NCBI RefSeq assembly: GCF_003555545.1
Contig: NZ_CP032157.1
Span: forward strand, 6,576,546 to 6,640,545
Direction: 5' to 3'
From: Paraflavitalea soli
Lineage (GTDB): Bacteria; Bacteroidota; Bacteroidia; Chitinophagales; Chitinophagaceae
DNA: 64,000 bases
Part shown: positions 24,056 to 34,375 of the stretch, one piece after another
Layout of the letters: the number at the start of each line of letters is the position of its first letter
Position numbering within the stretch: position 1 is the first letter of the stretch
Made by a program: the position numbers and the translations under genes
The notes under the pieces: model-generated
What the model saw: the letters and a program-made list of their open reading frames with translations, nothing else
Database searches by the model: none
Told to the model about the DNA's origin: nothing

Positions 24056-25093
24056 ATGCGCATTTTATTGTTAATGGATCCCGCTATTCCAGTGCCCCCA
24101 AAGCATTATGGTGGAATAGAGCGGGTAATTGCAGATATTGCTAATAAGTATGCAGAGATGGGACACGAAGTGACCTTGGTGGCAGGCCCTAACTCAATAT
24201 CTCCCGGAAGATTAATTCAATATGGAGAGAATGCAGATATACAATCTATCAAGATCAATTACTCGTTGCTGGGAACGGTAGCCCGTATTTTGTACAAAGA
24301 GATAGGTAATCATGACGTGATCCATAATTTTGGCCGACTGGCCTGGTTATTCCCGATTGCATGGTCACGTATCCGGAAAGTACAAACCTATATGCGATAC
24401 ATCACTCCTTCCAATATCAGTGGCCTGAATAAAATGCGTGTACGTAACCTCACTTATACAGCAGTCTCTGATGCCATAGTCAGAACCGGGCAGCCCGGAG
24501 GAGGTGATTGGAAAACAGTTTATAATTGTGCGCCTGTAAGCCAATTTAGTTTTAATGCCACAGTTGATGTAGATAACGCTCCCTTGGTATTCCTGGGAAG
24601 ATTGGAAAGATGTAAAGGAGCACATAGCGCTATTCAGGCGGCCAGACTTACCGGGCGAAAACTTATTATTGCAGGTAATATCTCACCGCTGAAAGAAGAA
24701 CAGGAGTATTTTGAAAAAGAACTGAAACCTCAGTTTGACGGCGAACAAATACAGTACATTGGGGTCGTAGATAATGTGCAAAAAAATGCTTTATTGGGCA
24801 AAGCTGCAGCCATGCTATTACCCATAGAATGGTACGAGCCTTTCCCGGTAGTATTACCCGAAGCATTTGCCTGTGGTACTCCCATTATCGCATTTAGGAA
24901 TGGTGGTGTCCCGGAAGGCATTCAGCATGGCAAAACGGGTTTTTTATGTGATACAGTAGAGGAGATGGCATCGTTTATTAGCGAGCTGGGCACTATTAAG
25001 CGGGCAGATTGCCGGGTTGAGGCAGAAGATAAATATAGCGACCACCGCATTGCACTCGACTACTTAAATATTTATACACAACAATTATCATAA
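24056..25093 (+). CDS. GT4-family glycosyltransferase
   Basis: The 345-residue protein contains PPKHYGGIERVIADIA, the classic acceptor-side glycine loop, then VFLGRLERCKGAHSAI (about 178-193) and WYEPFPVVLPEAFACGTPII with the EX7E motif. It overlaps the following FkbM gene by one base (TAATG). Confidence 0.9.
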   Translation: MRILLLMDPAIPVPPKHYGGIERVIADIANKYAEMGHEVTLVAGPNSISPGRLIQYGENADIQSIKINYSLLGTVARILYKEIGNHDVIHNFGRLAWLFPIAWSRIRKVQTYMRYITPSNISGLNKMRVRNLTYTAVSDAIVRTGQPGGGDWKTVYNCAPVSQFSFNATVDVDNAPLVFLGRLERCKGAHSAIQAARLTGRKLIIAGNISPLKEEQEYFEKELKPQFDGEQIQYIGVVDNVQKNALLGKAAAMLLPIEWYEPFPVVLPEAFACGTPIIAFRNGGVPEGIQHGKTGFLCDTVEEMASFISELGTIKRADCRVEAEDKYSDHRIALDYLNIYTQQLS

Positions 25094-25818
25094 TGGCCAG
25101 TTTATTATCTCTGATACCAGACTCAGTAAAACGTAAGATAAAATTGCAATTAGGTGCTCCACATATATATTGGAGCATTGAAAACCTGAAACGCAATGGC
25201 TTTGCACCAAAAGTAATTGCTGATGTGGGTGCTTACGAAGGTGAGTTTACTACCGAGGTGTATAAGACATTTCCGGATGCTACATTCTATATGTTTGAGG
25301 CCAATCCGCAGAAAGAAGCAGGGCTGAAAGAAGTGACAGGAAAATACCCCGGCCACACTAAATTGTTTATGAATTGTCTGGGAAGTAAAGCAGGTCAGGA
25401 TGTGTCCTTTCACCTTATGGAAACAGCCAGCTCTGTGCTGGATGAACATTTTGATCAACATGTTCCGGCTATAGCATTAAAAACAGAAACCCTGGATAAT
25501 ATTTTTTCAAAGGAAGGGATTGTCAAGGTAGATATGATCAAGTTAGATGTGCAAGGTTATGAAGTAGAAATATTAAAAGGCTTTGAAAAATACCTGCCTA
25601 CTCTGGATGTAATTGTAACGGAGGTATCATTATTGGATATTCATAAAGGGGTACCTCTGTTTAGGGATGTTGTCAATTTTATGTATGATTACGGATTTGT
25701 GGCCTATGATATTTGCTCAGTTTCAGCAAGACGTCCACTGGACCAGGCTTTGTGGCAAACCGATCTGATCTTTGTGAAAGAAAATTCTGCTTTCAGGGCC
25801 GATAAGAGATATGCGTAA
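25093..25818 (+). CDS. FkbM-family methyltransferase
   Basis: The 241-residue protein has IADVGAYEGEFTTEVY near 42-57, FEANP, and KLDVQGYEVEILKG near 150-163, the FkbM family pattern. These methylate sugar hydroxyls. Its end overlaps the next gene by 8 bases. A second FkbM enzyme lies at 30733-31545, so at least two methylated positions in the polymer are likely. Confidence 0.88.
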   Translation: MASLLSLIPDSVKRKIKLQLGAPHIYWSIENLKRNGFAPKVIADVGAYEGEFTTEVYKTFPDATFYMFEANPQKEAGLKEVTGKYPGHTKLFMNCLGSKAGQDVSFHLMETASSVLDEHFDQHVPAIALKTETLDNIFSKEGIVKVDMIKLDVQGYEVEILKGFEKYLPTLDVIVTEVSLLDIHKGVPLFRDVVNFMYDYGFVAYDICSVSARRPLDQALWQTDLIFVKENSAFRADKRYA

Positions 25819-27034
25819 GAAGATTGTGATCGTTACTACGGGGCAACCTTCTACCAATCCCAGGATGGTAAAGGAATACCAAACGCTGAAGCGGGCAGGA
25901 TTTGAGGTAATTGTACTGTATTCTTATTGGGTGGATTGGGCCGTAAAAACGGATAAAATACTTTTTGAAAAGGGTGATCTGGATAGGAATGATTTCATCC
26001 TGATTGGAGGCAGTCCTTCACATCGGCGGCTGCAATATTGGTTTTCCCGTATTATACATAAAGTAAGCAGGCAAATGATGGGGGCCTGGCCTGGCTTATT
26101 TGCTGCATTTGCTATTGCAAGACCAGCTTATTTCTTGTGGCGGGCATCCCGAAAGGTCAAAGCCGATCTTTACATGGCCCATAACCTCGGTGCTTTGCCC
26201 CCGGCTGTGTGGGCCGCCCGTAAACATAAAGCAGCAGCCGGATTTGACCTGGAAGATCTGTACAGCGGGCAATTTGATCCGTCTTTCGATAAAATGCATG
26301 CCACCGCAGTATTCCTTGAAAAGAAGTTTTTGCCAGCTTGTAACTTCCTTATAGCCGCTTCGCCACTTATTGCAGAAGCTTACGAGCCCCTTGTGAATAG
26401 GCCTATTCCCGTTATCAATAATGTGTTTAGTAAAGCATTTTTGCACCTCCCCGTAAAAAGGGTTGACAAAACTTTACGTTTATTCTGGTTCTCACAAACG
26501 GTAGGCGAAAACAGGGGACTTGAAACCATTGTTCAGGCTATAAAACTGCTTCCGGATTACGATATTCAGTTTCATGTTATGGGAAGTTGTTCAGATGATT
26601 TTCGGCAACGGCTAAGTAATATGGCGCACAACAGTGAGGCAATTCATTTTTTACCCCCTGTGCCGGCGGATGACTTGTTTAGCGTAGCCGCCTCATATGA
26701 TATTGGCATGGCTTCAGAAGTGCCTCATAATGAGAACAGAGACCGGTGCCTCACTAATAAACTTTTTGTATATCTCACTGCTGGCAACTGTGTTTTGGCA
26801 TCGGATACAAAAGCGCAACGGTTATTTATGGAGCAACATCCTGGCATCGGTCATTTATATGGTCATAACAATCCTGCAGAGTTAGCCGGTTATTTGGAGA
26901 CCTTTTACAATAAGCCCGATTATTTACAACAGTGCAAACAGCAGGCCTATGAGCTTGCAATAGAAAAGTATAACTGGGAATCAGAAGAAGGTTTATTGAT
27001 GTCACAAATAAGAAACATTCCTGGTCTATCATGA
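25811..27034 (+). CDS. Glycosyltransferase, GT4-like
   Basis: The 407-residue protein has an N-terminal domain opening VIVTTGQPSTNPRMVKEYQT. The C-terminal donor-binding half starts at LFWFSQTVGENRGLETI (about 217-233) and includes the region SEVPHNENRDRCLTNKLFVY. The EX7E motif is not obvious, so it belongs to a divergent GT4-like branch. It overlaps both neighbours by a few bases. Confidence 0.8.
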   Translation: MRKKIVIVTTGQPSTNPRMVKEYQTLKRAGFEVIVLYSYWVDWAVKTDKILFEKGDLDRNDFILIGGSPSHRRLQYWFSRIIHKVSRQMMGAWPGLFAAFAIARPAYFLWRASRKVKADLYMAHNLGALPPAVWAARKHKAAAGFDLEDLYSGQFDPSFDKMHATAVFLEKKFLPACNFLIAASPLIAEAYEPLVNRPIPVINNVFSKAFLHLPVKRVDKTLRLFWFSQTVGENRGLETIVQAIKLLPDYDIQFHVMGSCSDDFRQRLSNMAHNSEAIHFLPPVPADDLFSVAASYDIGMASEVPHNENRDRCLTNKLFVYLTAGNCVLASDTKAQRLFMEQHPGIGHLYGHNNPAELAGYLETFYNKPDYLQQCKQQAYELAIEKYNWESEEGLLMSQIRNIPGLS

Positions 27035-28302
27035 AGAAGATCCTGATTATTTCGCCTCACTTTCCACCCTCTAACCTGGCTGCAGTACACCGTTCCAGAT
27101 TATTTGCACAACATTTACCTGCATTTGGCTGGCAGCCTGTTATATTGACAGTGCATGAAGAGTATTATGAGGAAGCACTGGATCATAATCTTGCAAAATT
27201 ATTGCCGGAAGAACTGTCTATAGAAAAGGTATCAGCGTTTAAAGTTAGTCGGCCCCGGCTGATTGGCGATATTGGACTACGTGCTTTTTTTCAATTGTAT
27301 AAAAGGGCAAAGAAGATTATCCGGGAACAGAAGATTGATTTTTTATATATTCCTATCCCCTCATTTTATGTGGCACTATTGGGGAGGTGGCTACACAATT
27401 CTACCGGTGTAAGGTATGGCATCGATTATATCGATCCTTGGGTGCATAATTTTCCGGGTAGTAATAAATTTTTTTCAAGGCATTGGTTTAGCACCCGTTT
27501 ATCGGGCTTGCTGGAGCCCATAGCTATCAGGAAAGCATCTCTTATCACGGGTGTAGCAGAAGGATATTATAAAGGCGTGCAGGAGCGAAATCTTCATTTG
27601 GCAGGTGAATGTTTGTTTGGTGCAATGCCATACGGAGGTGAGAAGAGAGATCATGAGAAAGTAAAGGAATTAGGATTACATCCCTACCTGTTTGTCCAAA
27701 GGCCCGGTAAGCTACAGTTGGTGTATGCGGGAGCTATGTTGCCTAAAGCGTATGAACCTTTGGAAAAGATATTGCAAGCTATTGCATCAATGCCTGCCAT
27801 GTTTGAGAATCTGGAGATCCACTTTATTGGTACTGGTAAAACGCCTGATGATCCGGAAGGATACAATATAAAGCCATTGGCTGAAAAGTATGGATTGTGG
27901 CAAAAGGTAATTTTCGAGTATCCCAAACGCATTCCTTATCTGGATGTATTAGTGCATTTGAATATGAGTCAGGGAGTGCTGATATTGGGCAGTACAGAAA
28001 TGCATTATACGCCTTCTAAAGTATTTCAGGGAATTTTATCCGGTAAACCTTTGCTGGCCGTTCTTCATAAAGATTCAACTGCATTGCAAGTGATAGAAAG
28101 TACCGGAGCTGGCATTTGTTATCCAATAGATCCTGATCATTTAGATAAGCTGGTAGAAGGATTTAATAAAACATATGCCTCATATATCTCCTGGATCGAG
28201 AGCTTTCAACCTGCTTCTGTAAAGATGGAAGTGTTTGAACAGTACTCTGCCTTTTCTATAACCAATACATTGGCAAAACTATTAGATCGTGCTTATGCCT
28301 GA
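27031..28302 (+). CDS. Glycosyltransferase, GT4-like
   Basis: The 423-residue protein begins KKILIISPHFPPSNLAAVHR, a common start of GT-B transferases in Bacteroidota glycan loci. The C-terminal domain starts at LVYAGAMLPKAYEPLEKI. ATGA overlap with the upstream gene and a 14-base overlap with the downstream gene show tight coupling. Donor specificity is unknown. Confidence 0.82.
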   Translation: MKKILIISPHFPPSNLAAVHRSRLFAQHLPAFGWQPVILTVHEEYYEEALDHNLAKLLPEELSIEKVSAFKVSRPRLIGDIGLRAFFQLYKRAKKIIREQKIDFLYIPIPSFYVALLGRWLHNSTGVRYGIDYIDPWVHNFPGSNKFFSRHWFSTRLSGLLEPIAIRKASLITGVAEGYYKGVQERNLHLAGECLFGAMPYGGEKRDHEKVKELGLHPYLFVQRPGKLQLVYAGAMLPKAYEPLEKILQAIASMPAMFENLEIHFIGTGKTPDDPEGYNIKPLAEKYGLWQKVIFEYPKRIPYLDVLVHLNMSQGVLILGSTEMHYTPSKVFQGILSGKPLLAVLHKDSTALQVIESTGAGICYPIDPDHLDKLVEGFNKTYASYISWIESFQPASVKMEVFEQYSAFSITNTLAKLLDRAYA

Positions 28303-29134
28303 GCTATATCAAAAATTGGGTTTTGGAACTGCCGGACTAACGAGTATGAAAACCTACGGATCAGTGATTCGGCTATTGGAAACGGCTTTCAATTCCGGTA
28401 TTACTCATTTCGATACAGCTCCTTTATATGGCCAGGGGTATGCAGAAGACCTGGTGGGCAGATTTATTAAGAACAAAAGGCATAAATTAACCATCACAAC
28501 TAAATTTGGTCTGGGCTCAGCAAAACCATTGACGGTCCCGGTTGCTTTTGCGCTGCCATTGAACTATTATCGGAAAGCATTAAAAAAAGCACCGCCACCC
28601 GTTCAACAGGGGCAAATTGAACCGGTAACCCCAGCTTTGTTGCCCTATCGCCGGATTACAACCACAGAGATCCATAATAGCTTAACGCAAAGCTTAAAGC
28701 GATTGCAAACAAATTATATAGATTATTATTTTTTACACGAAGGGCTGCCTGGCTTTTTGGATCAGGATGCACATCAGTATTTGCTCGACCAGCAACAAAA
28801 AGGGCATATCAGATTTTTAGGCGTTGCTACCGGAAGTCAGAACCTGCTTACATTAACTCCGGGAGAATTACTAAAATGGGATGTTCTACAATACGAGGCA
28901 GGATCTGGCGGGCTACAACTAAAGCAACAGTTTCCCGGTAAGCAGCATTTCATTCATAGTTGCCTGAAAGATTTGAATAGCAGAAGTATTCCACCGGGAA
29001 TTACAGAAAACATTGGCGGATATAAGTTGGCTGCTTATGCGAAAGATCCTGGTAATAACAAGCTGCTTTTTTCTACTCGGCGACTAGAGATATTGAAGCA
29101 AAATCTTGAAGGGTTCAAAGGTTATATACAATAA
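28289..29134 (+). CDS. Aldo/keto reductase family oxidoreductase
   Basis: The 281-residue protein has THFDTAPLYGQG with the catalytic Asp and Tyr, TKFGLG with the Lys, and YIDYYFLHEG with the His, completing the AKR tetrad. NADPH-dependent reduction of a sugar aldehyde or ketone is likely. It is followed after about 20 bases by a GMC-type flavoenzyme. A reductase and an oxidase side by side in a glycan operon point to an unusual sugar modification, for instance epimerisation through a keto intermediate; this is inference. Confidence 0.83.
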   Translation: MLMPELYQKLGFGTAGLTSMKTYGSVIRLLETAFNSGITHFDTAPLYGQGYAEDLVGRFIKNKRHKLTITTKFGLGSAKPLTVPVAFALPLNYYRKALKKAPPPVQQGQIEPVTPALLPYRRITTTEIHNSLTQSLKRLQTNYIDYYFLHEGLPGFLDQDAHQYLLDQQQKGHIRFLGVATGSQNLLTLTPGELLKWDVLQYEAGSGGLQLKQQFPGKQHFIHSCLKDLNSRSIPPGITENIGGYKLAAYAKDPGNNKLLFSTRRLEILKQNLEGFKGYIQ

Positions 29135-29154
29135 ATAATAGTATCTGATATTTA

Positions 29155-30708
29155 ATGCCGGCGATTGATTTAAATAAAGAAGCAATTTCATATTCCAAAG
29201 AAGTTTCATTCGATGTAGTGGTAGTAGGGGCAGGAGCTGCCGGTATATTGCTGGCAGTGGAACTGGCTAAAAGGAGTAAGCGTGTTTTACTGTTGGAATC
29301 CGGACATTTTTCAGAAGATGAAAAACGGCAGGAGTTGAACACGGTAGAACAAACAGGTAAAACGCTTTCGAATGCTGTTTGGGGTCGTAAACGGGCCATT
29401 GGAGGCACTACTATCGCCTGGGGTGGGCAATCATTGCCCTTTTCTCCTATTGATTTTGAAGCCAGGGATTGGGTAGCTAATAGCGGATGGCCACTTGCCA
29501 GTAATGACCTGCAGGAGTATTATATGCAGGCTAATGATTTCATGAAAATTGATACGAAAGATTACGATGAAGAAGTGCTGAAATTATTAGGGATGCAAAA
29601 GCCTGCATTTAATAATCAGCTCTTGCGGTATCATTTCTCAAAATGGGCTCCAGAGCCCAATTTTAAACGTTTGTACTGGACGCAGTTAGAGCAGACGGTT
29701 ACCATCGTATATAATGCGGTATTAACAAAGATCTTGCTGGGTGAGGATGGCAGGGTCGAAAATATTGAAGTAAGTAATTTTAAGCAGGATACATACACCA
29801 TAAGGACCAGCCAGTTGATCATGGCAACAGGAGGGATTGAAACAATCCGCATTTTATTAAGCAACAGACATCAGATTACTAGCGGTATTGGAAATCATTC
29901 AGATTGGCTGGGTAAGTGCTTCATGGACCATCCCTGCATAAAAGTGGGTATAGTAGCAACCAACAAACCCTATAAACTGCAATCTCTTTTTAATACACAT
30001 GTTAAAAACGGCCTAAAATATTCTGTCCGGTTAAGTGCTTCTGAGTCATTACAGCGTCGACACCGGATATTAAATGGATCGGCCAGCATAATGTTTGACT
30101 ATCCTGATGAAGAGTTTGATCCCTATGCAGAGATCAGAAGGTTTATGAAAACCCGCAGGATCACCTCTGCCAAAACAGTCGCAGGAAATATCAATAGCTA
30201 TGTATTCAGTGCTTTCGCCTACACCTCGAGGCATTTTGTTTACAAGCACCGTGCGAAAGGTAACTTGGTACTCATGCTGGAACAAGAACCCGTACGTGAT
30301 AGCTACATTGGTTTGTCAAAAAACATCGATCAATTTGGTATTCCACAGGCGCGCATCAATTGGTCGGTGAACCACAAAACCTGGGATACAGTGGTAACAA
30401 TGTCAGCAGTACTGGGTGAAGAAATGAGCCGATTGTCGCTTGGAGAAGTACATCCGGAGCCATATATAAAGAAGGATAATCCCGATTGGGAAAACTGTCT
30501 GACGGATGTAAATCATCATATGGGCGGAGCTAGAATGAGCTCATCTGCAAATGAGGGGGTAGTCAATAAAGAACTGCAGGTATGGGGGCATGAGAACCTG
30601 TATATCTGTAGTGCAGCTGTATTTCCAACAGCTTCTCATTCCAACCCAACCCTTACCCTGCTGGCATTGGCCCATCGGTTGGTTAATAAGATTGCGTCAG
30701 GTAAGTAA
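29155..30708 (+). CDS. GMC-type FAD-dependent oxidoreductase
   Basis: The 517-residue protein binds FAD through VVVVGAGAAGILLAVELAKR (about 21-40) and LLLESG, with GGTTIAWGGQSLPF further on. The C-terminus has NHHMGGARMS and FPTASHSNPTLTLLALAHR, the GMC C-terminal signature with the catalytic His. The family oxidises alcohol groups of sugars and other alcohols. No signal peptide is visible, so it should act on a cytoplasmic nucleotide-sugar or lipid-linked intermediate. Confidence 0.86.
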   Translation: MPAIDLNKEAISYSKEVSFDVVVVGAGAAGILLAVELAKRSKRVLLLESGHFSEDEKRQELNTVEQTGKTLSNAVWGRKRAIGGTTIAWGGQSLPFSPIDFEARDWVANSGWPLASNDLQEYYMQANDFMKIDTKDYDEEVLKLLGMQKPAFNNQLLRYHFSKWAPEPNFKRLYWTQLEQTVTIVYNAVLTKILLGEDGRVENIEVSNFKQDTYTIRTSQLIMATGGIETIRILLSNRHQITSGIGNHSDWLGKCFMDHPCIKVGIVATNKPYKLQSLFNTHVKNGLKYSVRLSASESLQRRHRILNGSASIMFDYPDEEFDPYAEIRRFMKTRRITSAKTVAGNINSYVFSAFAYTSRHFVYKHRAKGNLVLMLEQEPVRDSYIGLSKNIDQFGIPQARINWSVNHKTWDTVVTMSAVLGEEMSRLSLGEVHPEPYIKKDNPDWENCLTDVNHHMGGARMSSSANEGVVNKELQVWGHENLYICSAAVFPTASHSNPTLTLLALAHRLVNKIASGK

Positions 30709-30732
30709 ATAGTATTATTCAAACACATTTAT

Positions 30733-31545
30733 ATGTCCATAATTAAAACAGCTGCCAAACAGTTAATGTATTTGCTTGTGCCCAAAAAGAATGGGTTCAG
30801 TGATTTGAAAGTAAGATCCGGACCAGCCAAAGGCGCTGTGCTCAGGTTAGATATCAGAGTCAATGGATCCTATTGGCTGGGTAATTATGACCAATGGATA
30901 TTTGACCGGATAAATTTTGCAGAATATATAAAGGCGGGCGATGTAGTTTGGGATTGCGGTGCTTATGTTGGCTATTATACGGCATCATTCAGGAAGATTG
31001 CAGGCGAAAAAGGCAAGGTGCATACATTCGAAGCTTCGAACGATAACTATGAAACATTAAAGGTTTTGCCAACTAACAATAGATGGTCCAATGTATATAT
31101 CCATCATATGGCAGTTGGCCCGGAACATGCAGAGCTGAAATTTGTAAATAACTTGCAAGGGTCTTCAGGACCATACGGATTAGGGAAAGAATACCGGGAA
31201 TCTGAATCCGAACTGAATATAATAAAGGTTGCCTGCAGCGGCGTGGACGAGCTTGTTTATGAAAGAGGGATTGATATGCCCGATTTTATAAAGTTTGATC
31301 TGGAATCGGCAGAAGAGTTCGCCTTGCATAATGGGCATCGTGTTTTCACTGAAAAAAGACCCACCATATTGCTTGAATTGCATGGTCAAAAGACCAAGGA
31401 TGCAGCAGGTCTGTTTTTTGAACGGTATAATTATAAAGGATTGTTGTTGGATGAAATGCCTGATATAAAGAATGTGCTCCGCTCGAAAGCGGATTTTGAT
31501 AAAATCGAAGGCGTTCCCCATATGGTACTTTGTATTCCTTGTTAA
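30733..31545 (+). CDS. FkbM-family methyltransferase
   Basis: The 270-residue protein shows VWDCGAYVGYYTASF near 72-86, HTFEAS, and KFDLESAEEFALHNG near 182-196, the FkbM pattern. It is the second FkbM enzyme in the locus. The stop codon at 31545 is one base from the ATG of the next gene. Confidence 0.87.
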   Translation: MSIIKTAAKQLMYLLVPKKNGFSDLKVRSGPAKGAVLRLDIRVNGSYWLGNYDQWIFDRINFAEYIKAGDVVWDCGAYVGYYTASFRKIAGEKGKVHTFEASNDNYETLKVLPTNNRWSNVYIHHMAVGPEHAELKFVNNLQGSSGPYGLGKEYRESESELNIIKVACSGVDELVYERGIDMPDFIKFDLESAEEFALHNGHRVFTEKRPTILLELHGQKTKDAAGLFFERYNYKGLLLDEMPDIKNVLRSKADFDKIEGVPHMVLCIPC

Positions 31546-31546
31546 T

Positions 31547-32698
31547 ATGCGGCTGGCTATTATTTCTACACATCCCATTCAGTATAATGCCCCCTGGTTC
31601 CGGCTTTTAGCCCAATCCGGGAAGATAATGATTAAGGTATTTTATACATGGGAGCAGTCCAAACTTGGAGAGAACTTTGATCCGGGGTTTGGGCAAATTA
31701 TAGAATGGGATATACCATTGCTTGGGGGCTATGAGTATTCCTTTGTAAAGAATGTGTCTCCCGATCCTGGAACGCATAAGTTTAAGGGAATTGTTAACCC
31801 TGACTTAAAGGAAGAATTGACGGAATGGGCCCCTGATGCATTGTTTGTATTTGGCTGGAGCTTCGATAGTCATTTAAAATGCTTAAGATATTTTCATGGC
31901 AAGATCCCCATTCTTTTTCGTGGTGATTCTACCCTATTGGATGAGCAGGAAGGTCTAAAGAAAATACTCCGGCGAATTTTCTTGAAATGGGTGTACCGCC
32001 ATATAGATATTGCGTTGTATACAGGAACAAATAATAAAGCTTATTTCGAAAAGCACGGTTTGAGAAATGGCCAGCTTGTTTTTGCTCCCCATGCGATTGA
32101 TAACAGCCGTTTTGCAGATGTTGATGGAACCTACTCCTTACGTGCAAAGGAATGGAGGGCCCAACTCGGATTTACGCAAGACGATATCGTTGTGTTATTT
32201 GCAGGAAAGCTGGAACCCAAAAAAGACCCTGGTATTCTTCTAAAGCTTGCCAGGATAGTAAAGAATAGCCGGTTAAAGTTTTTGTTGGTAGGAAACGGTA
32301 AGCTGGAAAATGATCTTAAGAAGGAAGCTGCCAGCCTTGAAAATGTCAGGTTCCTGGATTTTCAAAATCAGCAAACCATGCCTGTTGTCTACAGGTTGGG
32401 AGATATCTTTGTACTGCCTTCAGTTGGGCCAGGTGAAACCTGGGGCCTGGCTTTAAATGAAGCTATGGCAAGCGGTCTGCCTGTACTGGCAAGCGATAAG
32501 GTAGGCGGAGCTGTTGATCTTATCCAACAAGGGCAAAATGGTTATATCTTCCCTCATGGAAATGTTGAGCAACTTCATAAGCACCTGCTAAACATTTCCA
32601 CAAAACCGGCCCTCATGGGGCAACATTCAGAAGAGATAATCCGTTCATGGAATTTTAGCGCTATAGTAAACTCTATTCAATCAACCTTAATCAGATAA
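31547..32698 (+). CDS. GT4-family glycosyltransferase
   Basis: I place the start at ATG 31547 (MRLAIISTHPIQYNAPW). The frame is open further upstream to 31472, but that would overlap the FkbM gene by about 70 bases, and family members begin at this motif. The C-terminal half has LFAGKLEPKKDPGILL and VGPGETWGLALNEAMASGLPVLAS with a good EX7E motif. The enzyme adds a sugar to the repeat unit. Confidence 0.88.
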   Translation: MRLAIISTHPIQYNAPWFRLLAQSGKIMIKVFYTWEQSKLGENFDPGFGQIIEWDIPLLGGYEYSFVKNVSPDPGTHKFKGIVNPDLKEELTEWAPDALFVFGWSFDSHLKCLRYFHGKIPILFRGDSTLLDEQEGLKKILRRIFLKWVYRHIDIALYTGTNNKAYFEKHGLRNGQLVFAPHAIDNSRFADVDGTYSLRAKEWRAQLGFTQDDIVVLFAGKLEPKKDPGILLKLARIVKNSRLKFLLVGNGKLENDLKKEAASLENVRFLDFQNQQTMPVVYRLGDIFVLPSVGPGETWGLALNEAMASGLPVLASDKVGGAVDLIQQGQNGYIFPHGNVEQLHKHLLNISTKPALMGQHSEEIIRSWNFSAIVNSIQSTLIR

Positions 32699-32701
32699 GA
32701 A

Positions 32702-33409
32702 GTGGCTACCTCTACTGCAATTAATCCTTCTATGCAGCAAATAGACGTTAAGGTATATGGAAACAGCGGGAATGATAATGTGTTACGCGAAGTTCCTACA
32801 TCAGCGAGGACGGTTTTGGACATAGGCTGCGGCAGAGGTGACAATGCCCGGCATTTGAAAGAAAGAGGAATGATCGTAGATGGTATATCCATTTCAGAAA
32901 AGGAAATATTGCTGGCTGCCCCTTACTTAAGAAATGGTCTTCTTCATAATGCTGAGCAAGGATTACCGGCAGATATTAAAATGAATAAATACGATGTGAT
33001 CATTTGCTCACATGTAATAGAACATATACAGTATCCGGAAAGGTTGCTTGAGGACATAAGATCGATAATGAAGCCTGAAAGTATTTTTATTGTGGCTTTA
33101 CCCAATATCATGCATTACAGGTCAAGATGGGAGTTAATGAAAGGTAATTTTAAATATCAAACCAGTGGAATATGGGATAATACCCATGTTAAGTGGTATA
33201 CCTTTAGCAGCGCTATTCAGCTATTGTCTGATAATGGCTTTGAAGTTGTTAAAGGTGATGTGACTGGCACTATCCCTTTTTTATCCCTATTCAGGAAGAT
33301 ATCAACGGAGAAGTCCCGCCGTACTTTCTTCAACCTACTGAAGGGTATTTCAAAAGGTTTTTTCGGGTATGAACTATTATATGTAAGTAAAATAAAACCA
33401 ACTGCATAA
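32702..33409 (+). CDS. Class I SAM-dependent methyltransferase
   Basis: The 235-residue protein starts at GTG 32702 (an ATG at 32732 is an alternative). Motif I VLDIGCGRGDNARHL lies near 39-53, and DVIICSHVIEHIQYPERLLED follows as the Methyltransf_11/23 post-motif. It is packed against the next gene with no gap. The acceptor is unknown. Confidence 0.82.
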   Translation: MATSTAINPSMQQIDVKVYGNSGNDNVLREVPTSARTVLDIGCGRGDNARHLKERGMIVDGISISEKEILLAAPYLRNGLLHNAEQGLPADIKMNKYDVIICSHVIEHIQYPERLLEDIRSIMKPESIFIVALPNIMHYRSRWELMKGNFKYQTSGIWDNTHVKWYTFSSAIQLLSDNGFEVVKGDVTGTIPFLSLFRKISTEKSRRTFFNLLKGISKGFFGYELLYVSKIKPTA

Positions 33410-34375
33410 ATGCATCCTATTGCAGTAATATTGCCAGTATATAATGGGGGGGAATACCTGAAACTATCTGTTGAGTCTGTGCTCGGACAAGGCTTTGGTG
33501 AATTCGAGTTTTATATCCTGGATGATTATTCTACTGATGAAAGTTGGTCTTACCTAACCTCCATACAGGATAAGCGCGTCAAGTTGTTTCGGAATGAGAA
33601 AAATAAAGGGTTGTTCTATAACCTTAATTTTCTGATCAATCATTCTGCCGAACCCCTGATCAAACTCTGGTCGCAGGATGATATTATGTATCCGGAATGC
33701 CTGGAAAAAACGGTTGCTTTCCATCGAAAACATCCGGACATAGGATTCAGTTATTCAGAAAGACATTATATCGATGGAGATGGAGCGATCATACCTGTAC
33801 AGGTAACTGACAGGACACCGGAAATTGTTTCTACTACCTTGCATAGCCGCATTGCCTTTTATACAGGCTCTATAGCGGGGAATATTGCCAATGTGACCTT
33901 GAGCAGAGACGCTTTAAACAGGGTAGGCCTTTTCAGGGAGGATATGAAGATCAGCGGTGATTTTGATATGTGGGTAAGGCTGGCGAGGGACCATGCTGTT
34001 GGTTTTCTGAAAGAGCCACTCATACAGCTCAGGGACCATAAGAACCAGTTAAGCCGGCAGGAAAAATATTACGTGTTCCATCTGAAAGAAGACCTGCAGG
34101 TTTATCATTACCTGCTTAGTTATGTAAGTGCGAATGAACGTATCGAAGGGCGTCGTTTGCTGCGGGATTACAAGTTGTTATTTTATTATACATTAATGGC
34201 GAAGTCACTGATAAAGGGTCGATTCAGGACTTTCTCTCATTTTTATGGTTTGCTTTCACGTTTTGACAATATGGGATTGCTGACAGTCAGTTTTTTACGA
34301 CAACGTATTTTTCAACGTAACAGGTATAACTCTCCTTTTCGGGATAACGCGGTAATAATAGAAAAGAACACATGA
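33410..34375 (+). CDS. GT2-family glycosyltransferase
   Basis: The 321-residue GT-A enzyme starts IAVILPVYNGGEYLKLSVES, followed by YILDDYSTDESW and the metal site region LWSQDDIMYPECL. It overlaps the polymerase gene by four bases (ATGA). Confidence 0.9.
   Translation: MHPIAVILPVYNGGEYLKLSVESVLGQGFGEFEFYILDDYSTDESWSYLTSIQDKRVKLFRNEKNKGLFYNLNFLINHSAEPLIKLWSQDDIMYPECLEKTVAFHRKHPDIGFSYSERHYIDGDGAIIPVQVTDRTPEIVSTTLHSRIAFYTGSIAGNIANVTLSRDALNRVGLFREDMKISGDFDMWVRLARDHAVGFLKEPLIQLRDHKNQLSRQEKYYVFHLKEDLQVYHYLLSYVSANERIEGRRLLRDYKLLFYYTLMAKSLIKGRFRTFSHFYGLLSRFDNMGLLTVSFLRQRIFQRNRYNSPFRDNAVIIEKNT

Noticed and set aside
31472-31546. N-terminal extension of the glycosyltransferase at 31547
   Set aside because: It overlaps the FkbM gene; family members begin at the MRLAIIS motif.
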